NCBI GenBank assembly: GCA_963827315.1
Contig: CAWHAL010000002.1
Span: 248,001 to 312,000, forward strand
Length of the DNA stretch: 64,000 bases
DNA from: CAVXEF01 sp963827315
Lineage (GTDB): Bacteria; Planctomycetota; Phycisphaerae; Sedimentisphaerales; Anaerobacaceae
Reading direction: 5' to 3'
Made by a program: the position numbers and the translations under genes. Each line of letters opens with the position of its first letter. Position 1 is the first letter of the stretch. Of the stretch, positions 43,096 to 50,772 are shown one piece after another. Below the pieces are notes generated by a model that was given only the letters and a program-made list of their open reading frames with translations, was not told the origin of the DNA and did not search any database.

Positions 43096-44454
43096 TTATG
43101 TAAATTTTGATACGCCCTTGTTTTTTTCTGAGGCTCGATTCGTGGAGTGGCTTCGAACCAGAAGACGAATCGGCACCTCGGCAATCGGCAAAAGCGACTG
43201 GAGTCGGCTTATTATGTATCGGCGGTAATTTTCTTCAAAGAGTTCCGGTTTATTGACAAACATAAGTATCGTAACAGGGTTGACAGCCACCTGCGTTGCA
43301 TAATAAGTCTTCGGTCTGCCAAATTTTGCGACGCCGGGCTGTTGTTCCTTTATAATCTCAAATGCCTTGTTGAGTTTCGGCGTCGGTATCCAAGTTGTTG
43401 TCTGCTTGAAAAGCTCAGCCGCCAAATCTAAAACGCTCTGCACGTTCTTTGCTTGCGTTGCGGTAGTAAAGGCTATGGGGGCGTATTTTAGGCCCGGCAG
43501 AAGCTTCGTCAGATACTCTTCATACGCACCAGTAACAGTTGTATTCTTTGCGAGGTCCCACTTATTGACGACGATTATGCAGCTTTTGTATTCCTCGGCG
43601 ATGAAGCTTGCCACCTTTTTATCGACCTGCGAGATTGATTCGGTTGCATCGATTAAAAGCAGCACAATGTCCGCCCGTCGAATTGAAGCCGTGGCACGAA
43701 CATAGCTGTAAAAATCGATGTTGCCGGTTATTTTGCTTTTCTTGCGGATGCCTGCCGTGTCAATCACAACCATTATTTTGCCGTCCTTTTCAAATCGTAC
43801 ATCCACAGCATCTCTGGTTGTGCCCGGCAATTCGCTGACAATGACGCGTTCGCTGCCGACTATTGCGTTTACGAGTGTGCTTTTGCCGGTGTTCTGTTTG
43901 CCGACTATTGCGATTTTCATTACCGGCTCCGCCGGCCTCGATTGTTTACCGCCGTGGAGCTTGTCAAATATCGCATCGAGCAGGGCGTTTTTATTAACAT
44001 TGTTTTTCGCTGAGATGCACAGAAATTCACCGAACCCGAGCCTGGAGAATTCACCCGCCGCCGGGAACATCTTGGGCGAATCCGCCTTGTTGGCGACGCC
44101 GATTACGTCAAGACCTTTTTTGTGAAGAAGTTTTGCTATTTTCTCATCCAGCGGCACTATTCCCTCGCGGATGTCCACCATAAAAATCACTAAGTTCGCT
44201 GATTCGATTGCCTGCTGGATTTGCCCTTCGATTTGGCCGCTGAGCCCCGACTCTTCGGGGTCAATTATCCCGTACCCGCCGGTATCGACCAGCTCGAAGT
44301 ATCGTTCATCCCTGCCGATGATTGCGCTGATGCGGTCTCTCGTTACGCCTGCTGTCGGCTCGACAATACTTATTCTCCTGCCCGCAAGCGCATTTAGCAG
44401 ACTGCTTTTGCCAACGTTTGGCCGACCTATTATCGCAACCACCGATAGAGCCAT
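43096..44454 (-). CDS. der: GTPase Der (EngA)
   Basis: A 452-aa double GTPase for 50S ribosome assembly. First G domain: GRPNVGKSSLLNAL, DTGGYG, NKAD. Second: GKQNTGKSTLVNAI, DTAGIRKKSKI, NKWD. The C-terminal KH-like domain ends with PIRLLVRSH. All GTPase motifs are complete. It converges with ybbR with a 23-bp gap. Confidence 0.95.
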   Translation of the reverse strand: MALSVVAIIGRPNVGKSSLLNALAGRRISIVEPTAGVTRDRISAIIGRDERYFELVDTGGYGIIDPEESGLSGQIEGQIQQAIESANLVIFMVDIREGIVPLDEKIAKLLHKKGLDVIGVANKADSPKMFPAAGEFSRLGFGEFLCISAKNNVNKNALLDAIFDKLHGGKQSRPAEPVMKIAIVGKQNTGKSTLVNAIVGSERVIVSELPGTTRDAVDVRFEKDGKIMVVIDTAGIRKKSKITGNIDFYSYVRATASIRRADIVLLLIDATESISQVDKKVASFIAEEYKSCIIVVNKWDLAKNTTVTGAYEEYLTKLLPGLKYAPIAFTTATQAKNVQSVLDLAAELFKQTTTWIPTPKLNKAFEIIKEQQPGVAKFGRPKTYYATQVAVNPVTILMFVNKPELFEENYRRYIISRLQSLLPIAEVPIRLLVRSHSTNRASEKNKGVSKFT

Positions 44455-44742
44455 AATTTTTTCAATCCACGGTTAGCCCCCACCACAGGGGTGGGGGTAA
44501 TCGTCAATTATATCAGAATTGCTGGATGATTTGAAGTGTTGAGATGTTCGCTCGTTTAGCCGTCGCCGGCATTTATCCGCCGTAACCTTGGCGAAGGCGG
44601 ACGGCGGACTTCCACTTCGTTTAGCCCCCCGGCCTGCCTGCTGGCAGGCAGGTCAATAAAAAGTTACATTCCTTTTTCCCCGGTATGGTTTCCCCAGATT
44701 CCCATATCACCGCACATTCTGATACCATATATTTCAAGCTTC
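44455..44742. repeat. Gene-free stretch with palindromic elements upstream of der
   Basis: The 288-bp gap contains a hairpin CCCCCACC/GGTGGGGG (about 44476-44496), a TCCGCC...GGCGGA element of the family that also entered mnmE (about 44574-44608), and a perfect 9-bp-arm palindrome CCTGCCTGC-TG-GCAGGCAGG (about 44633-44652). No gene is seen. Confidence 0.6.
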
Positions 44743-45456
44743 TCAAAGCACGTGAGGCAAGAACTCCTTCCAGTCATCGGGGGAATCAGATTCAATTTGT
44801 GCCGTAAACAATTCCTTTTTGTATGTGTCTGCCAATAGTGTAATCACCCTGGCCAGTACTGCTATGTCGGCACTCAGGACCATCGAATAGAGCTTTTGTT
44901 GCCCGGTATCGGAGAGTCGAATTGATCTGATTGCGTCGGTAACACTGAACAGCAATTTCGACTCATTAGGAAGACGGCACCAGCCAGCAATATATGCGAG
45001 ATACATAAAGCAGGAGTACGAGTCGAATACCCCGGATGTAATCTGAAGAACTGCCTCACGAGTCCACCACTTGACCGCCTCGAATATTTTTCCGGTAGCA
45101 TATTCCACTTCACCATATTCGCAACACAAATTTCTCTTCGTGTTACATATTCGAATACCTTGATCGAGCAATTTGCGTGCAGTGTCAAGGTCTCCTTTGA
45201 GGAGGTAGTGGTGACTGAGCCAGTAGTAAGGCATGTCTAAATCGGGGTATTTCGCGATTAAATCGTGGCCTAAGCGAACTTGCTCCTCGGACGCGTACCC
45301 TGAACCAAGAAAGTGCGCCGGTTCTACGTCCGGCATATGCCATGCGTTTCTCTTTTCCGGCAAATCCTTCAGTCCTGATGAAAGGCACTCGTTCAAATAG
45401 GGATCCTTTGCTTGCGACTTGTCTTTTTCATTTTCTGCCATAGCAATTACTTTCAA
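44743..45456 (-). CDS. TPR-like protein of unknown function
   Basis: A 237-aa cytoplasmic protein. The middle (YYWLSHHYLLKGDLDTARKLLDQGIRICNTKRNLCCEYGEVEYATGKIFEAVKWWTREAV) has the helix-turn-helix spacing of tetratricopeptide repeats and the rest is helical, with several Trp and Cys residues. No signal peptide. I do not recognise a family. A second Met at residue 6 (MAENEKD, 45441) is an alternative start. It is flanked by repeat-filled gaps and has no operon partner. Confidence 0.6.
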   Translation of the reverse strand: MKVIAMAENEKDKSQAKDPYLNECLSSGLKDLPEKRNAWHMPDVEPAHFLGSGYASEEQVRLGHDLIAKYPDLDMPYYWLSHHYLLKGDLDTARKLLDQGIRICNTKRNLCCEYGEVEYATGKIFEAVKWWTREAVLQITSGVFDSYSCFMYLAYIAGWCRLPNESKLLFSVTDAIRSIRLSDTGQQKLYSMVLSADIAVLARVITLLADTYKKELFTAQIESDSPDDWKEFLPHVL

Positions 45457-45487
45457 ATTTCATTTTTTCTGTGCCCTTGTGGCTTTT

Positions 45488-45570
45488 TTTACAAAATCGC
45501 CATCACCGTATTACTCGGCGAACCTTCGCCGGTTTTATTTTGCGTAACTCCTGCTTTTGTCAGTATTATC
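45488..45570 (-). pseudogene. Remnant of a fibronectin-III-type C-terminus
   Basis: Reading the minus strand gives NKTGEGSPSNTVMAIL followed by a stop, the typical last strand of an Fn3 domain at a protein C-terminus. Upstream residues (KAGVTQ) are not domain-like. A related remnant lies at 47869-47988. No full gene accompanies it. Confidence 0.55.
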
Positions 45571-45708
45571 CTCATGATTGTCGTCAAAAGCAAGGCGAAT
45601 CGCAGCAGGTAACTCTCCGATAAGTCGGGACTCCAGTCGAAATGACAAAAGTGGCGTAATTAAAAAATAACCCGTGTCGGACATACCAACAACCAAAAAA
45701 TATTGCCG

Positions 45709-46665
45709 TTACAGGCCATACCATTGTTTTACGACGGCGAGGAATTCTTCAACCGTTTTTGCTGCAAAAAAAGCTTTCTGGGCTTTCCTGCGCAAGGGAT
45801 GAAGCCTGCAATATCCAACCGCGAATTTTCGAAAATACCTGATGGCCTTTTTGTGCTCGTAGAGCTTACAAACCAAATAGAAGTGTTTCAAAATTACCTG
45901 GCCCTGCTGCTCAAGAGTTGGGGCGATGAAATCATTCCCCGCGCGAAGCTGACTGAAAATCCACGGATTACCAATCGCACCGCGAGCAATTACCGCACCA
46001 TCTACCCCGGTGTTTTTTATATTATTTTTAATTGTATCAGCAGAAAATAAATCTCCGCTGCCTATAATTGTTGTGCGGGGAAATTGCTTTTTAACCTCTG
46101 ATAAAAACTGCCAGTTTGCCGAACCGGTAAATCTTTGGCAAACAGTGCGGGGATGCACAATTAACGCATCGACCTTTCCAGCCGCAGCCCTGGAACTGAT
46201 GTCCCAGAAATTATCATGAGACTGATTTTCGAAACTCGTCCGTAATTTCATAGTTACAGGACAATCAACGGACTCTTTTACGGCATTATAGATTTCTATT
46301 ACTTTATCAGGTTCATTCAGAAGAAAGCCTCCTCGCTTTCGGCGAATAACTTTGGGCGCAGGACAGGCAAAATTCAGGTCTATTAAATCGAAACCCGCCT
46401 TCCATACCACCTTGGCGGCCCTTGCCATTATTTCGGGGTCCTCGCCCAAAAGCTGGGCTCCTATCGGATGTTCATCATCGCCGGGTTTAAAAGATGGATT
46501 ATTAAAGACCTTCGGATGGATGACACTTTTTGCGAGCATTACGCTGGCAAAAGTCATAGGCGCTCCACAGTCACGCGCAATTGCCCGCATAGCGTAATCG
46601 CTGTATCCGCTAAGCGACGCCTGAAAAAAGGGAACATCAAGAATTATATTGCCGATTTTTAGCAT
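45709..46665 (-). CDS. dus: tRNA-dihydrouridine synthase
   Basis: A 318-aa FMN-dependent enzyme that reduces uridine in tRNA D-loops. It shows QASLSGYSDYAMRAIARDCGAPMTF, QLLGEDPEIMARAAKVV, the catalytic-cysteine motif LNFACPAPKVIRRKRGGFLL, LIVHPRTVCQRFTGSANW and GSGDLFSADTIKN. It is shorter at the C-terminus than DusB but otherwise complete. It is a single gene between two repeat-rich gaps. Confidence 0.92.
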   Translation of the reverse strand: MLKIGNIILDVPFFQASLSGYSDYAMRAIARDCGAPMTFASVMLAKSVIHPKVFNNPSFKPGDDEHPIGAQLLGEDPEIMARAAKVVWKAGFDLIDLNFACPAPKVIRRKRGGFLLNEPDKVIEIYNAVKESVDCPVTMKLRTSFENQSHDNFWDISSRAAAGKVDALIVHPRTVCQRFTGSANWQFLSEVKKQFPRTTIIGSGDLFSADTIKNNIKNTGVDGAVIARGAIGNPWIFSQLRAGNDFIAPTLEQQGQVILKHFYLVCKLYEHKKAIRYFRKFAVGYCRLHPLRRKAQKAFFAAKTVEEFLAVVKQWYGL

Positions 46666-46827
46666 TAATCGTCACATTCACAAGTTGAAACTGGCACTTC
46701 CAGATTTACGTTTTTAGAGAATCCTTTTTTTCGTTCAGTGAAATAGCACAGCAGGACACCTATCTCAAAAAGCAGATATAGTTGTTGCCAAAACCGCCAA
46801 AAACCCAAAATATACTCTAATAACAAT

Positions 46828-46861
46828 AAAACCGGACCCCAACGTTTTGGAGCCCGGTTTT
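46828..46861 (-). terminator. Rho-independent terminator of the RRM gene
   Basis: On the minus strand AAAACCGG-(G)-CTCCAA, an AACG loop and TTGGGG-(T)-CCGGTTTT form a 14-bp stem ending in T-rich sequence, 35 bp after the stop of the RRM gene. It is nearly symmetric and could work in both directions. Confidence 0.8.
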
Positions 46862-46895
46862 GTATGCTTAAGCAGTAGTTGAATTTGACGATTTA

Positions 46896-47258
46896 TTAGT
46901 AGCGTCTTCCGCCGCCGCCACCACCATAACCGCCACCGCCACCGCCTCTTGGGCCTCTACCACCGCCGCCGCCACCACCATAACCACCTCGTCCTCCGCC
47001 GCCACCACGGTCGGTCTTCGGCTTTGCCTCGTTGACGCTAACAGCTTTGCCTTTAATGTCTTTGCCGTTCATGCCAGCGAGAGCCGCTGTGGCCTCGTCC
47101 TTTGAAGGCATCTCGACAAAGCCGAATCCTCTCGATTCACCGCTAAACTTGTCCGTTATAACATTGGCGGATTCGACCTGGCCAAATGCTTCAAAAGCCT
47201 GACGTAAATCGTCGCCGGTAACGTCAGAGGACAAATTGCCTACATAAATGTTCATCAC
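46896..47258 (-). CDS. RRM-type RNA-binding protein with glycine-rich tail
   Basis: A 120-aa protein: one RNA recognition motif (residues 1-82, RNP2 IYVGNL, RNP1 SRGFGFVEM) and a Gly/Arg-rich tail (repeated YGGGGGG and RGG-like units) ending GGRRY. This is the plan of bacterial/cyanobacterial Rbp proteins, induced by cold in several bacteria; that role is an inference here. Its AAAGGATAT ribosome-binding site is good, it has its own terminator, and it is monocistronic. Confidence 0.92.
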   Translation of the reverse strand: MMNIYVGNLSSDVTGDDLRQAFEAFGQVESANVITDKFSGESRGFGFVEMPSKDEATAALAGMNGKDIKGKAVSVNEAKPKTDRGGGGGRGGYGGGGGGGRGPRGGGGGGYGGGGGGRRY

Positions 47259-47778
47259 TATATCCTTTCAAGAAAAATAGATTACACCGGACGCCCGGCG
47301 TTTATTTAATTCCTTTACCATGCTTTTGCGGGTTCGCATGAGGCTATCTGGGAACCATTCAATCGAACCATAAAGCTGCAGTACAATACGTTAATTACTT
47401 TTTCTTATAAATAACCTAAATTATCTGCCGCAGGCGGATTAAACACCTGACTACGCGGCCAAGTCTTTCGATTGGATGATAATAACAAAATCTTCCTCGA
47501 ATTGCATTTTATTTTTTCAATATTTCCTATCCGCTGCCTTAAAAAGCGTCTTTTCAAAGCTCTCTGTCCTGCCGTTACTGCTTTTCGCCATTAATCCACC
47601 TTATCAGGGCCTATCGGTGTGAATCAGTGTCAAATATTCTTTCTTCTCTGCTTCAAGTCCTTTGCGTCCTTCTTATCTTCGTGGTGAAATCTTTCTTTGA
47701 GTTTTTTGCGCCTTTGGGCAGATTTTTCACATAAACACTTTAATTTTAACGACTTACCAGCCTTTTGCCCGTTTACAA
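47259..47778. other. Gene-free region upstream of the RRM gene
   Basis: About 520 bp with no supported gene. It would contain the RRM promoter and a long 5' leader. The far part (about 47640-47700) is made of word-like sequence (GTCCTTTGCGTCC, CGTGGTGAAATC) related to the repeats at 58.9 and 60.7 kb. Confidence 0.5.
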
Positions 47779-47862
47779 CGCCACATTGTAAGCCTGCAAC
47801 ATCACGATGTAAAGCCGCAATGCCTCAATGTGAACCTACTATGACACAATGTAAGCTTACCT
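47779..47862. repeat. 21-bp tandem repeat, four imperfect units
   Basis: Units at 47779-47799, 47800-47820, 47821-47841 and 47842-47862 share the core CA(A/C)NATGT(A/G)A. The period is a multiple of three and one frame reads a heptad with Cys-Lys/Glu (HCKPATS, RCKAAMP, QCEPTMT, QCKLTCK), but the frame around it lacks a ribosome-binding site and any domain, so I treat it as a repeat, not a gene. Confidence 0.65.
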
Positions 47863-47868
47863 GTAAAT

Positions 47869-47988
47869 CTACAGCATTACCATCACCGTATTACTCGGCT
47901 GACCTTCGCCGGATTTATTTACTGCTATAACGTGATATTCAAGTCCTGTTTTTAGCGGCTGGTCAATCAAGTAATTCCACCCCAACCT
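47869..47988 (-). pseudogene. Remnant of a fibronectin-III-type C-terminus
   Basis: The minus strand reads WNYLIDQPLKTGLEYHVIAVN then KSGEGQPSNTVMVML and a stop: about 36 residues of an Fn3 domain, including the conserved Tyr and the NxxGEGxPSNTV end. Upstream the frame degenerates into CGCGGATT word repeats. It shares its last 16 codons with the remnant at 45488-45570. Confidence 0.65.
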
Positions 47989-48082
47989 AATCCGCGCAAT
48001 CCGCGTCTAAAAAATCTCTCTGCCTGCCCTCTAATGTCGTAGTCGGGGGTGTTAATCTGTGGCCGACAGAAAAATCAACCAA

Positions 48083-48236
48083 ATGCGCAAGGGGGTCGCG
48101 CAATCACTGTCCAAAACGCACCAATTTCCTGCAATTTTTGCTATTTTCTGCTGATTTCTTGTAATTTTTGTAAATTTCTTGCAATTTTTCCCACTTTTTT
48201 CACCCAACTTGCGCGTTTGATGCGATTTTTATTTTG
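48083..48236 (+). repeat. ~150-bp AT-rich element, copy A
   Basis: Begins GCGCAAGGGGGT...CAATCACTGTC and ends with CTTGCGCG(T)TTGATGCGA...TTATTTTGTC. Between these lies a pyrimidine-rich stretch of loosely repeated CTTGCAATTTTTG words. An inverted homologous copy (about three quarters identical by eye) lies at 49901-50055. Confidence 0.75.
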
Positions 48237-48335
48237 TCTAACTTACCCAGTCGTTACAGATTACCGTGATTTTTGCCGAAAGCGGCTGAAGGAATCCCCT
48301 GCTTAAATTGCTGCATATTTCCGATATATACCGTG

Positions 48336-49037
48336 ATGGAAATTGTTACATTCGACCAGTCAAAAACGAAACAGTGCCCATTTTGTGCTGAGACTATTCA
48401 GGTCCGTGCCATTAAGTGCCGGTTCTGCGGCGAATTCCTAAATACCGACCGTGCCAGGGCTGTGCAGGCCGGCCTGGAGCCCGCCGCAAATCCATCCGGG
48501 AGCCAGCAGTCGCCAGTTGGTAGTATTCTTTTCAGGGGCAGCCCCTCTTTGTGGGGATTAGCTGGCTCGTTAGTGCGCGGATTGTTTTTTCTTGCCGTTG
48601 CGATTTTTTTGTTTGTTTATCCTGTGGAAGACCTGTCGTGGTTTGGGTCCGCCGCCGGCGAGGTATCGTCCTTTGCCGGCTATAGAGAAACGGCTGCAAT
48701 TGCTCTGGCGGCGCTTGTCGTACTTCGGCTTTTGATAAAGATAGTGAAGCTAAAGACCGTTCGTTACGAGGTTACCGCCGACAGAATCGAATGGAGCCGC
48801 GGTATTTTAAATAGAAAAGTAGATAACCTCGATATGTTCCGTGTAATCGACAAGCGTATGCGAAGGACTTTGCTCGATTGTATCTTCGGCGTCGGCACTA
48901 TCACTTTAATAACCACCGACAAGACCACCCCGAATCTTACTTTTCAGAAGATAAGAAGGCCTCGCCAACTCTACGACATCATCAAGAAAGCCAGCCTCGA
49001 AGCTGACAAGCGCGGCAGCGTTGTGCATCTCGAATAA
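48336..49037 (+). CDS. Zinc-ribbon and bacterial PH domain membrane protein
   Basis: A 233-aa protein from the ATG at 48336 (the frame extends to 48273 without support). An N-terminal double-cysteine ribbon (CPFCAETIQVRAIKCRFCG) is followed by two membrane helices (LVRGLFFLAVAIFLFVYP and TAAIALAALVVLRLLI) and a YdbS/bPH_2-type domain (KLKTVRYEVTADRIEWSRGILNRKVDNLDMFRVIDKRMRRTLLDCIFGVGTITLITTD). Function unknown; such proteins are thought to sit at the inner membrane face. It lies between the two inverted AT-rich elements. Confidence 0.8.
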   Translation: MEIVTFDQSKTKQCPFCAETIQVRAIKCRFCGEFLNTDRARAVQAGLEPAANPSGSQQSPVGSILFRGSPSLWGLAGSLVRGLFFLAVAIFLFVYPVEDLSWFGSAAGEVSSFAGYRETAAIALAALVVLRLLIKIVKLKTVRYEVTADRIEWSRGILNRKVDNLDMFRVIDKRMRRTLLDCIFGVGTITLITTDKTTPNLTFQKIRRPRQLYDIIKKASLEADKRGSVVHLE

Positions 49038-49038
49038 G

Positions 49039-49260
49039 CTACGAACTTTCCTGCTCATATTGAAAGACTTCTTCTAAAGGCACACCGAAGGCTTTAGCTA
49101 TTCTAAACGCCAGCATCAGCGATGGCGAGTATTTGCCTGCTTCGATGGCGATGATGGTCTGGCGGGTTACACCCGCCTTGTCAGCCAACTCCTCCTGAGT
49201 CATTTCGCCGTTTTCGAATCGCAGCCTGCGAATCTGATTTTTGATTTCAGTTTTTGCCAT
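49039..49260 (-). CDS. Small Xre-type HTH regulator
   Basis: A 73-aa single-domain HTH protein (IRRLRFENGEMTQEELADKAGVTRQTIIAIEAGKYSPSLMLAFRIAKAFGVPLEEVF). It overlaps the end of the DUF2178-like membrane gene by 14 nt, a pairing common in bacteria and archaea. It probably represses its own operon through the inverted repeat at 49715-49728. Confidence 0.9.
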   Translation of the reverse strand: MAKTEIKNQIRRLRFENGEMTQEELADKAGVTRQTIIAIEAGKYSPSLMLAFRIAKAFGVPLEEVFQYEQESS

Positions 49261-49681
49261 CCCTGCCTCTCCAGCCGTACTGAACCAGAATTGCTAACGA
49301 ATGCACAAAGAATGAGGTGAGACCTGCTGCCACAAAAATCATCGGAAGCCATGTTATTGAAATAGTTGCTTCAGGTCCCAGGATAGAAAAAGGCAGCATA
49401 CACGCAAAACCTGTGATTAAGTATGCCGCCCCGAAGCCCGCCACAGCCGCCCGGCTGTTGATTAACCGATCCCTTTCGTCGCACGTCACCTTGCCTTTGT
49501 CTTTTCCGAAAATCAAAACTCCAAGACCACCAAGCCCTGCGATGCCCAAGAATCCTATTCCTGCCAAAGCCTTCGGCATACCGACTTTGAAATACGAGAC
49601 CACTATAGCAATCACAGCAGAAACGACCCCTATCGATATCCAAACCACCATCCACCACGCCGCTTTCTGCATCTTATTCAT
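49247..49681 (-). CDS. DUF2178-like membrane protein
   Basis: A 144-aa protein with four hydrophobic helices (about residues 10-30, 38-60, 80-100, 110-135) and a central CDERDRLINSRAAVAGF segment, typical of the DUF2178-type proteins encoded with a small Xre regulator. Role unknown; suggested to form a sensor or resistance pair. It starts at an ATG preceded by AAAGGAGCAG and is driven by the promoter at 49740-49768. Confidence 0.7.
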   Translation of the reverse strand: MNKMQKAAWWMVVWISIGVVSAVIAIVVSYFKVGMPKALAGIGFLGIAGLGGLGVLIFGKDKGKVTCDERDRLINSRAAVAGFGAAYLITGFACMLPFSILGPEATISITWLPMIFVAAGLTSFFVHSLAILVQYGWRGRDGKN

Positions 49682-49714
49682 AATTTCTGCTCCTTTTTAA
49701 TCCCGAAATTCTTT

Positions 49715-49768
49715 GGTATATGTATACCATACCGTACATAATATACTGTTAACATTACTCAATGTCAA
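49715..49768 (-). promoter_or_regulatory. Promoter and putative operator of the DUF2178-HTH operon
   Basis: On the minus strand: TTGACA (49768-49763), 17-bp spacer, TATATT (49745-49740). Just after the expected transcription start lies an inverted repeat GGTATA-TG-TATACC (49715-49728), well placed for a repressor, most simply the HTH protein of the same operon. Confidence 0.65.
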
Positions 49769-49900
49769 GTATTTTTTACAAATTTTTACAAATTTTTTTA
49801 CTCGTCTGCCTTTTGAGATAGGTTCGACAAGCTCAGGGCAGGCAAGCTCACTACAAGATGGAGTTGGGGGTGTTAAACTGTAACGATTGGGTAGAGTGGG

Positions 49901-50055
49901 CGAAATAAAATTTCGCATCAATCGCGCAAGTCGAGTGAAAAAAATGGAAAAAATTGTAAGAAATTTGCAAAAATTCGTAAAAATTTCAAAAAATTAGCAA
50001 AAATTGCACGAAATTGACACGTTTTTAGACAGTGATTGAAGTACCCCCTTGCGCA
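49901..50055 (-). repeat. ~150-bp AT-rich element, copy B (inverted)
   Basis: Reverse-orientation homologue of the element at 48083-48236, sharing the GCGCAAGGGGGT head, CAATCACTGTC, the run of AATTTTTGCAAATTTCTT-like words and the CTTGCGCGATTGATGCGA end. The pair brackets the PH-domain/HTH/DUF2178 cassette. A REP-like fragment (TTCGACAAGCTCAGG, about 49823-49857) lies just left of it. Confidence 0.75.
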
Positions 50056-50670
50056 AATTTGCGCGGGGCAAACTTGCGCAAATGATTGCGCCAGACCCTT
50101 GCGCAAATGATTGAATTTTCCATTGGCTGCGGAGGAGTTTTCCGAGACGGCATCGGGCTCCAGACTCCGCTTGGGGACGCCTTACGGCGGTGCGGAAACA
50201 ACACCGCAGGTGTCACATCAAATGCGCAAGCAAAATAGAGGGATTTTCGTCACAAAAGCGCAAGCGTTTTTGGTTTGACGGATTGGGGGGATTTGAGGTG
50301 AAGCTTTTTGGGGGCGGATTTTGAAGTTTGGGGGTTGTGCCGGGGTGGCAGCGGAAAGTATATTAGTATATACGCATATACTAATGTCGTGATTTAATAA
50401 TCAGAGTTTTAAGAAGCATGGTTTTTTTAGTGGGGGTTTTGACCCCAATGAGATAGCATACGACGCCCCGAAGAGATAGTTTCACATCTCATAGGGCAAG
50501 CATCTCACAGGGCAGGGAATCGAAAGACTGGGTCCCAGATAAAGACATTCTGGGATCTGCACTTTGCTACGAAAAGTTGGGCGATTTTTTGGGGGAGAAT
50601 TGAGCGGCAATTCAAAAGTTAAAAGTAAAAAGGTAAAAGTGTGGAGGCCTGCTGCGCTGGCAGGATTATG
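50056..50670. other. Gene-free region left of the restriction-modification gene
   Basis: About 600 bp with no credible gene. It contains GCGCAAATGATTG words continuing from copy B and a 24-bp palindrome at 50362-50385. Otherwise nothing recognisable. Confidence 0.5.
50362..50385. promoter_or_regulatory. 24-bp palindrome upstream of the restriction-modification gene
   Basis: Perfect arms ATTAGTATAT and ATATACTAAT around ACGC. Such near-perfect symmetry is typical of a dimeric regulator's binding site, but it is about 290 bp upstream of the promoter at 50671, so it may instead mark a lost control gene or a junction. Confidence 0.45.
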
Positions 50671-50698
50671 TTGACGATTGGTAAGGTTTGGGTAGAAT
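50671..50698 (+). promoter_or_regulatory. Sigma-70-type promoter of the restriction-modification gene
   Basis: TTGACG (50671-50676), 16-bp spacer, TAGAAT (50693-50698), about 75 bp before the start codon. Confidence 0.5.
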
Positions 50699-50772
50699 TG
50701 AAAGACAATGAAAAAAGGATAGATGGCGCAGAAATAGACAGGTGTCTCTGGTTTTGTCTATAGGTGAATAAC

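Noticed and set aside
47697..47930. Possible cysteine-rich small protein
   Set aside because: The frame is made by the 21-bp tandem repeat and the antisense of an Fn3 remnant; no ribosome-binding site.
48120..48200. CRISPR-like array in the CAATTTTTG repeats
   Set aside because: Units are short, irregularly spaced and degenerate, there are no unique spacers of constant length, and no cas genes are present.
48049..48306. 85-codon frame rich in NFCxFL motifs
   Set aside because: It translates the AT-rich element copy A; copy B gives a similar peptide for the same reason. No sign of selection for a protein.
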